DNA of 9,935 nucleotides, from contig USLE01000025.1 in assembly GCA_900555465.1 (NCBI GenBank), forward strand, positions 1-9,935, written 5' to 3'. Shown one piece after another: positions 6,456 through 9,935 of this stretch. How positions within the stretch are numbered: the stretch's first letter is position 1; every line of letters begins with the position of its first letter. The notes under the pieces are model-generated. The model was given only the letters and a program-made list of their open reading frames with translations. It did not search any database and was not told the DNA's origin. Position numbers and translations under genes: made by a program. Source of the stretch: an uncultured Butyricicoccus sp. (GTDB taxonomy: Bacteria > Bacillota > Clostridia > Oscillospirales > Butyricicoccaceae).

Positions 6456-7319
6456 ATGAATATTCAGTGGTATCCCGGACATATGACAAAAACCCGCCGG
6501 CAGATGGCGGAGTATATCAAACAGGTGGACGCGGTCTGCGAGGTCGTGGACGCGCGCATCCCGCAGGTGTCGCGCAACCCGGATATGGATGAGATCGCGG
6601 CGGGCAAGCCGCGGCTGATGATCCTCAACCGCATCGACCTGGCCGACCCCAAAATGACCGCGGCGTGGGCGAAGCATTTCCGCGCGCAGGGTATGGCGGT
6701 CATCGAGACCGACAGCCGCGCGGGCACGGGCACGCAGGCGTTTGCAAACGCGGTGCGCACGCTGCTGGCGGACAAGATCGCCCAGTGGAACGAAAAGGGC
6801 CTTGTGGGCAAGGCGGTGCGTGTGATGGTGGTCGGCATCCCGAACGTGGGCAAGTCCACCTTTATCAACCGCATCCTCGGCCGCAAGTCCGCCAAGGCGG
6901 CGGACAAGCCTGGCGTGACGCGCGGCAGCCAGTGGTTCCGCGTGGACAGCGGCATCGACCTGCTGGACACGCCGGGCATCCTGTGGCCCAAGTTTGACGA
7001 CGAGCGCGTGGGCATCCTGCTGGCGTGCACGGGCGCGATCAAAGACGATATTCTGGATGTGGAGACGCTCGGCTGCAAGCTGATGGAGCTGCTCTCTGTG
7101 CAGGCGCCGCAGGCGATCATCGAGCGCTACGGCGTCACCATCCCGGAGGAGAGCGATTTCCCCGGCTACGAGCTGCTCCAGCAGGCGGGCAGGCGGCGCG
7201 GCTTTTTGCTGCGCGGCGGCGAGATCGACACCGAGCGCATGGCGCACATCCTGCTGGACGAGTTCCGCGGGGGCGTGCTGGGAAGGATTACGCTGGAAAG
7301 CGTCGACAGCCTCGATTGA
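6456..7319 (+). CDS. rbgA: Ribosome biogenesis GTPase RbgA (YlqF)
   Basis: This 287-residue circularly permuted GTPase is needed for late assembly of the 50S subunit, where it promotes entry of late proteins such as L16 in Bacillus. The start [15 protein letters not shown] holds the conserved His9 proposed to take part in GTP hydrolysis. The motif order is permuted as expected: G4 NRID (58-61) comes first, then G1 GIPNVGKS (127-134), G2 at T155 in PGVTRG, and G3 DTPG (171-174). A C-terminal helical domain follows at about 190-287. NRID differs slightly from the usual NKxD. The gene follows lepB by 1 nt and lacks a strong ribosome binding site of its own, so coupling is likely. Its stop codon (7317-7319) lies inside the left arm of a 26-bp palindrome. 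Confidence 0.97.
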   Translation: MNIQWYPGHMTKTRRQMAEYIKQVDAVCEVVDARIPQVSRNPDMDEIAAGKPRLMILNRIDLADPKMTAAWAKHFRAQGMAVIETDSRAGTGTQAFANAVRTLLADKIAQWNEKGLVGKAVRVMVVGIPNVGKSTFINRILGRKSAKAADKPGVTRGSQWFRVDSGIDLLDTPGILWPKFDDERVGILLACTGAIKDDILDVETLGCKLMELLSVQAPQAIIERYGVTIPEESDFPGYELLQQAGRRRGFLLRGGEIDTERMAHILLDEFRGGVLGRITLESVDSLD

Positions 7320-7337
7320 AACCACGGTTTCAATCGA
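7312..7337 (+). repeat. 26-bp palindrome, copy 2 (overlaps rbgA stop codon)
   Basis: The 12-nt arm TCGATTGAAACC (7312-7323) and its perfect reverse complement (7326-7337) are separated by AC. The stop codon of rbgA is within the left arm. It is the same element as 3851-3876, in the same orientation relative to the preceding gene, with one compensatory pair change. No T-run follows, so it is not a standard terminator. Confidence 0.85.
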
Positions 7338-7340
7338 AGA

Positions 7341-7513
7341 GGACGCACCGTGCAGGGCGCGGATGCGTCCAAGGCTTCGAAAAGCGCGCCCATTGGGCAC
7401 ACTTTTCTCCGCTCCTGTATAAAAAGTACAGGCAAAGCCTGCACTTTTTATAAAAATCCGGATTTCACTTCGTTTCATCCGGATTTTCGATTTGATGGCG
7501 CGCGTCAGCGCGC
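7341..7513. repeat. Intergenic hairpin array B
   Basis: Five stem-loops fill the gap after rbgA. GGACGCA (7341-7347) pairs with TGCGTCC (7364-7370), with an inner CCG/CGG. GAAAAG-cgc-GCCC-ATT-GGGC-aca-CTTTTC spans 7379-7407 with a symmetric 3x3 internal loop. TATAAAAAGT (7418-7427) pairs with ACTTTTTATA (7443-7452), enclosing one A/C mismatch, CAGGC/GCCTG and an AAA loop. AAAATCCGGAT (7453-7463) pairs with ATCCGGATTTT (7477-7487) around a 13-nt loop, followed by a weak T-rich stretch that could terminate some transcripts. GCGCGC-GTCA-GCGCGC spans 7498-7513. No promoter or credible reading frame is visible in the gap. Function unknown. Confidence 0.75.
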
Positions 7514-7519
7514 AGGAGA

Positions 7520-7602
7520 ATTCTCCGTTTTCCACGCTTCATTCTCCATTGCAGGAAGCTGAGAGAAATTCTCCATTCTCCATTTTACATTCTCCATTCC
7601 AA
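7520..7602. repeat. 7-bp periodic repeat (ATTCTCC units) before rnhB
   Basis: Exact ATTCTCC units begin at 7520, 7541, 7568, 7575 and 7589, four of them extended to ATTCTCCATT. Degenerate units in phase begin at 7527 (GTTTTCC), 7582 (ATTTTAC) and 7596 (ATTCCAA). All spacings are multiples of seven except 27 between 7541 and 7568. A 12-bp perfect palindrome GGAGAATTCTCC covers 7515-7526. The repeat stops just before the rnhB ribosome binding site AGAGG (7603-7607). The pyrimidine-rich plus strand contains a complement of the Shine-Dalgarno sequence (CTCC) in every exact unit. Confidence 0.8.
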
Positions 7603-7612
7603 AGAGGTCGCT

Positions 7613-8233
7613 ATGATGACATGGGAATTTGAAGAGAAAGCCTGGGCGCAGGGCTACTCGGCGGTGTGCGGCGTGGACGAGGCCGGCCGCGGGCCGGTCG
7701 CGGGCCCGGTGTGCGCCGCGGCGGTCATCCTGCCGGGCGGCATCCAGATCGAGGGCCTGAACGACTCCAAAAAGCTCAGCGAGAAAAAGCGCGAGCATCT
7801 GTTCAAGGTCATCACCGAGCAGGCCCTTGCGTGGTCGGTCTCGCTTGTGGACGAAAAAACCATCGACGAGATCAACATCCTGCAGGCCACCTACCGCGCC
7901 ATGCGGCAGGCGGTCGAGGGGCTGACCAGCCCGGCGGATTTTGTCTATGTGGACGGCAACCGGTCGGAAGGGCTGGGTCTGCCGCATGAGTGCGTGGTCG
8001 CGGGGGACGCGAAGGTGCCGTCGGTCGCGGCGGCATCCATCCTCGCCAAGGTGACAAGGGACCGCCTGATGCGGCAGTTTGCCGAGCGGTACCCGGAATA
8101 TGGCTTTGAAAAACACAAGGGCTACGAGACAAAGGCGCACGATGAGGCGCTTCTCGCGCACGGGCCGTGCCCCATCCACCGGATGACATTTCTCAGGAAA
8201 TTTTACGAAAAGCACCCGGACGCGCCGCGATGA
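7613..8233 (+). CDS. rnhB: Ribonuclease HII
   Basis: This 206-residue endonuclease cuts the RNA strand of RNA:DNA hybrids and starts removal of single ribonucleotides from DNA. The active-site motifs are complete: GVDEAGRGPVAGPV (20-33) with D22 and E23, YVDGN with D114, and AGDAKVPSVAAASILAKVTRD with D132 as the probable fourth acidic residue. The C-terminal HKGYETKAH and GPCPIHRMTF blocks are also typical. Two ATG codons are adjacent: from AGAGG (7603-7607) the first (7613) has 5-nt spacing and the second (7616) has 8 nt, so the true N-terminus may be one residue shorter. The stop overlaps the yraN start in ATGA. The 293-nt gap from rbgA is unusual, because in related gene orders the two are close. 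No clear promoter is visible there, so it is probably transcribed from the lepB promoter. Confidence 0.97.
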   Translation: MMTWEFEEKAWAQGYSAVCGVDEAGRGPVAGPVCAAAVILPGGIQIEGLNDSKKLSEKKREHLFKVITEQALAWSVSLVDEKTIDEINILQATYRAMRQAVEGLTSPADFVYVDGNRSEGLGLPHECVVAGDAKVPSVAAASILAKVTRDRLMRQFAERYPEYGFEKHKGYETKAHDEALLAHGPCPIHRMTFLRKFYEKHPDAPR

Positions 8234-8580
8234 AGGGTGCGTGGGGCGAGGCAGCCGCGCGCGGCTATCTGACGCGCGCAGGCTATCGGATCGTGGACTG
8301 CAATTTCCGCACCCGTTTCGGGGAGATCGACATTATCGCGCAGGCCGGGGAATATCTTGTATTTGTCGAGGTCAAAACGCGGAAAAACGCCCGCTTTGCC
8401 GCAGCGCGCGAGTACGTCACGCCTGCCAAGCAGGCGCGCATCCTTGCAGCGGCGGAAATATGGCTGCAAGGCCATCCCACCATGCTCCAGCCGCGTTTTG
8501 ACGTGATCGAGGTATACGGCGAGGAGGGCGCGCCCTTCCCGCCGCGCATCAACCATCTGGAGAACGCCTTTGGAGGGTGA
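8230..8580 (+). CDS. yraN: YraN family (UPF0102) endonuclease-like protein
   Basis: This 116-residue protein belongs to the YraN/UPF0102 family, small proteins with a restriction-endonuclease-like fold and no settled function, often encoded beside rnhB. GEIDIIA (31-37) and FVEVKTR (45-51) supply the D...ExK-type acidic and basic residues: E32, D34, E47 and K49. The start WGEAAARGYL and the DVIEV near residue 91 are typical. The ATG overlaps the rnhB stop by 4 nt (ATGA) and has no clear ribosome binding site of its own, so translation is coupled. A longer frame reaching back to 8167 would overlap rnhB by 67 nt and adds residues unlike the family. A role in DNA repair or processing is inferred only. 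Confidence 0.93.
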   Translation: MKGAWGEAAARGYLTRAGYRIVDCNFRTRFGEIDIIAQAGEYLVFVEVKTRKNARFAAAREYVTPAKQARILAAAEIWLQGHPTMLQPRFDVIEVYGEEGAPFPPRINHLENAFGG

Positions 8581-8582
8581 GG

Positions 8583-9551
8583 ATGAAGCTGTTCGACCTG
8601 CACTGCGACACCCTGTACGAATGCTGCGAGGCCGGCAAACATCTGCGGGAAAACGACCTGCATGTGAACTGCGCCGCCGCGCAGCGGTATGACCACTATG
8701 CGCAGTTTTTCGCGCTGTTCTGCGGTGCGCGCGCTCCGTCCGAGGAACTGGCAAAGGGGCGGGACTGTCTGCTTGACCGGCCGGCGGATACGCGGCTGGA
8801 GCATATGCTGCAGACCGCGCGGCGCGAGTTCGCCGCGAACGCGGATTGGCTGATGTTCTGCCGGTCTGCTGCGGATTTGCAGCGCGCGGCAGACGCGGGC
8901 AAAGCGGCGGCGTTCCTGTCCGTCGAGGGCGCGGAGCTGCTGCCGGACCGCCCGGATGCGCTGGATTTCGCGTATGACGCGGGCATCCGCCTGATCACGC
9001 TGACCTGGAACTACCGCAGCCGCTTCGGCTGCTCGTGTGCCGTCGATCAGGGCGAGGGGCTGACCGGCGCGGGCAAACAGCTCGTGCGGGACTGCGCGCA
9101 AAAGGGGATCATCGTCGACGTGTCGCATTTGTCCGAAAAAGGCTTTTGGGACGTGTGCGAGACGATGGACGGCCCGTTCGTCGCGTCGCACAGCGATGCA
9201 CGCGCGCTGTGCCGCCACCCGCGCAACCTGACCGACCGGCAGTTTGCCGAGATCGTGCGGCGGGGCGGGCTGGCCGGTATCAATCTGTATACCCCCTTCC
9301 TTGTTTGTCAGAGCGATTCGGTGATCGACGACGCGATCCGCCACATTGAGCATTTTCTGGACCTCGGCGGGGAGCAGGCGCTCGCGCTCGGCTGCGATTT
9401 TGACGGCTGCGACCGGCTGCCTGCCGGGATCGGCGGGCTGGGGGATATGTACCGCCTTGCCGACCGGATGCTCGCGCTGGGCTATCCCGCGCGCACGGTG
9501 GATGCGCTGTTTTACGACAACGCGGCGGCGTTCATCGGACGGATGCTGTAG
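8583..9551 (+). CDS. Family M19 membrane-dipeptidase-like zinc dipeptidase
   Basis: This 322-residue enzyme belongs to peptidase family M19 (renal dipeptidase type), which hydrolyses dipeptides, often tolerating D-residues. The metal ligands are all in place: H7 and D9 in FDLHCDT, E115 in SVEG, H182 in DVSHL, H203 in ASHS, and D272 in CDFDG, with the usual spacing. There is no signal peptide, so unlike the mammalian enzyme it works in the cytoplasm, perhaps on peptides from nutrition or wall turnover (inference). ATG 8583 is chosen because TGGAGG (8571-8576) lies 6 nt upstream. A GTG at 8577 is in frame but abuts that site. The ribosome binding site lies inside the end of yraN and only 2 nt separate stop and start, so it is the last gene of the lepB operon. 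Confidence 0.95.
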   Translation: MKLFDLHCDTLYECCEAGKHLRENDLHVNCAAAQRYDHYAQFFALFCGARAPSEELAKGRDCLLDRPADTRLEHMLQTARREFAANADWLMFCRSAADLQRAADAGKAAAFLSVEGAELLPDRPDALDFAYDAGIRLITLTWNYRSRFGCSCAVDQGEGLTGAGKQLVRDCAQKGIIVDVSHLSEKGFWDVCETMDGPFVASHSDARALCRHPRNLTDRQFAEIVRRGGLAGINLYTPFLVCQSDSVIDDAIRHIEHFLDLGGEQALALGCDFDGCDRLPAGIGGLGDMYRLADRMLALGYPARTVDALFYDNAAAFIGRML

Positions 9552-9562
9552 AAAGTAGATTT

Positions 9563-9607
9563 CGCGCCGCAAGGCGCGTCAAAGATAGAAAAAACGCTGC
9601 GGCGCAG
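9563..9607 (+). other. Two short hairpins between the dipeptidase gene and thrC
   Basis: CGCGCC (9563-9568) and GGCGCG (9573-9578) enclose GCAA, a GNRA tetraloop on the plus strand. CTGC-GGC-GCAG follows at 9597-9607, within a direct repeat GCTGCGGCG (9596-9604 and 9608-9616). Neither is followed by a T-run, so they are not clear terminators. I see no promoter in the 79-nt gap; thrC may be co-transcribed. Confidence 0.45.
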
Positions 9608-9630
9608 GCTGCGGCGGACCGGAGGTTTTT

Positions 9631-9935
9631 ATGGAATATGTAAGCACAAGGGACAAATCCCGCAAGGTCTCCGCGGCCTACGCGATCGCAAACGGCATCG
9701 CGCCGGACGGCGGCCTGTACTGCCCGACGTTCTTCCCCGCGCTGACCGCGGAGGACTGGCACGCGCTGGCAAACCTGGACTACAAGGGCCGCTCGGCGCT
9801 TGTCCTCGGCAAGTTCCTGACCGATTTTTCGGCGGAGGAGCTGGCGGACTACGCGGCCAAGGCATATGCGGACGACAAGTTCGGCGGGGCGGACACCGCG
9901 CCGGTCGTACCGCTGGACGGGAGCAAGCACATGCT
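9631..9935 (+). CDS. thrC: Threonine synthase, N-terminal part (cut by window edge)
   Basis: About 101 residues are visible of an enzyme usually 430-500 long in this type. Threonine synthase converts O-phosphohomoserine to threonine with pyridoxal phosphate, the last step of threonine synthesis. The N-terminal domain is recognisable by MEYVSTRD (1-8), VSAAYAIANGIAPDGGLYCP (13-32) and the later YKGRSALVLGKFL (51-63). These match the start of the fungal/enterobacterial-type ThrC, which has an extra N-terminal domain before the PLP fold. The PLP lysine lies beyond the window, so catalytic competence cannot be judged. ATG 9631 follows GGAGG (9621-9625) with 5 nt of T between. It is not part of an obvious amino-acid operon here, though the downstream genes are unseen. 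Confidence 0.93.
   Translation, partial: MEYVSTRDKSRKVSAAYAIANGIAPDGGLYCPTFFPALTAEDWHALANLDYKGRSALVLGKFLTDFSAEELADYAAKAYADDKFGGADTAPVVPLDGSKHM

Noticed and set aside
3851..7337. ATTGAAAC and GTTTCAAT strings, which resemble the conserved ends of many CRISPR repeats
   Set aside because: Each occurs once per palindrome with no regularly spaced repeats or spacers, and no cas genes are present. The two copies are 3.4 kb apart.
6429..7535. Minus-strand open frame spanning rbgA and the hairpin array (368 codons)
   Set aside because: It crosses a conserved gene and an intergenic repeat region. Its N-terminal MENGEFS-like residues are simply the heptad repeat translated.
7320..7612. A separate promoter for rnhB in the rbgA-rnhB gap
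   Set aside because: TATAAA at 7418 and TACATT at 7586 were considered, but neither has a -35 at proper spacing, and the first is part of a hairpin arm.
8283..9572. Minus-strand open frame opposite yraN and the dipeptidase gene (429 codons)
   Set aside because: It covers two complete genes with intact motifs and shows only low-complexity composition.

Overview
The window reads as a chromosomal segment of a fairly high-GC member of the Clostridia, most like the gut Oscillospirales. This is an inference from the gene order rplS-lepB-rbgA-rnhB-yraN, AGGAGG-type ribosome binding sites, several clear housekeeping-type promoters with 17-nt spacers, and GC-rich codon use. It is mostly core genome. 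I found no prophage, insertion sequence, CRISPR array, rRNA or tRNA.

Layout, left to right. (1) 1-615, minus strand: the first two thirds of birA, a biotin protein ligase/repressor. It is divergent from ylmH (717-1514), an S4-domain ribosome-associated protein. The two share a short, almost perfectly symmetric promoter region at 646-677. (2) 1586-3667: a secreted cell-wall protein with three SLH domains, a beta-rich stalk and three X2-like immunoglobulin-type modules, with its own promoter. (3) 3668-3881: a convergent intergenic region with one clear terminator and a tight array of hairpins. (4) 3882-5192, minus strand: an intracellular GH13 alpha-amylase-family enzyme. (5) 5294-5793: rplS (ribosomal protein L19) with its own promoter, structured leader and terminator. 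(6) 5815-9551: a likely operon of lepB, rbgA, rnhB, yraN and a family M19 dipeptidase. It is compact except for a 293-nt gap between rbgA and rnhB, which holds a second hairpin array and a 7-bp periodic repeat. (7) 9631 to the end: the N-terminus of threonine synthase (thrC), cut by the window edge.

The genes share a theme of ribosome and envelope housekeeping: L19 and RbgA in the 50S subunit, YlmH on stalled 50S subunits, signal peptidase I for exported proteins such as the SLH protein, and RNase HII for RNA:DNA hybrids.

I see no new protein system. The signal the genes do not explain is in the non-coding DNA. Two intergenic hairpin arrays (3729-3876 and 7312-7513) each begin at the 3' end of a gene with the same palindrome in the same orientation, and the two copies differ only by one compensatory base pair. 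The heptad repeat before rnhB and the symmetric birA/ylmH promoter are the next most interesting.
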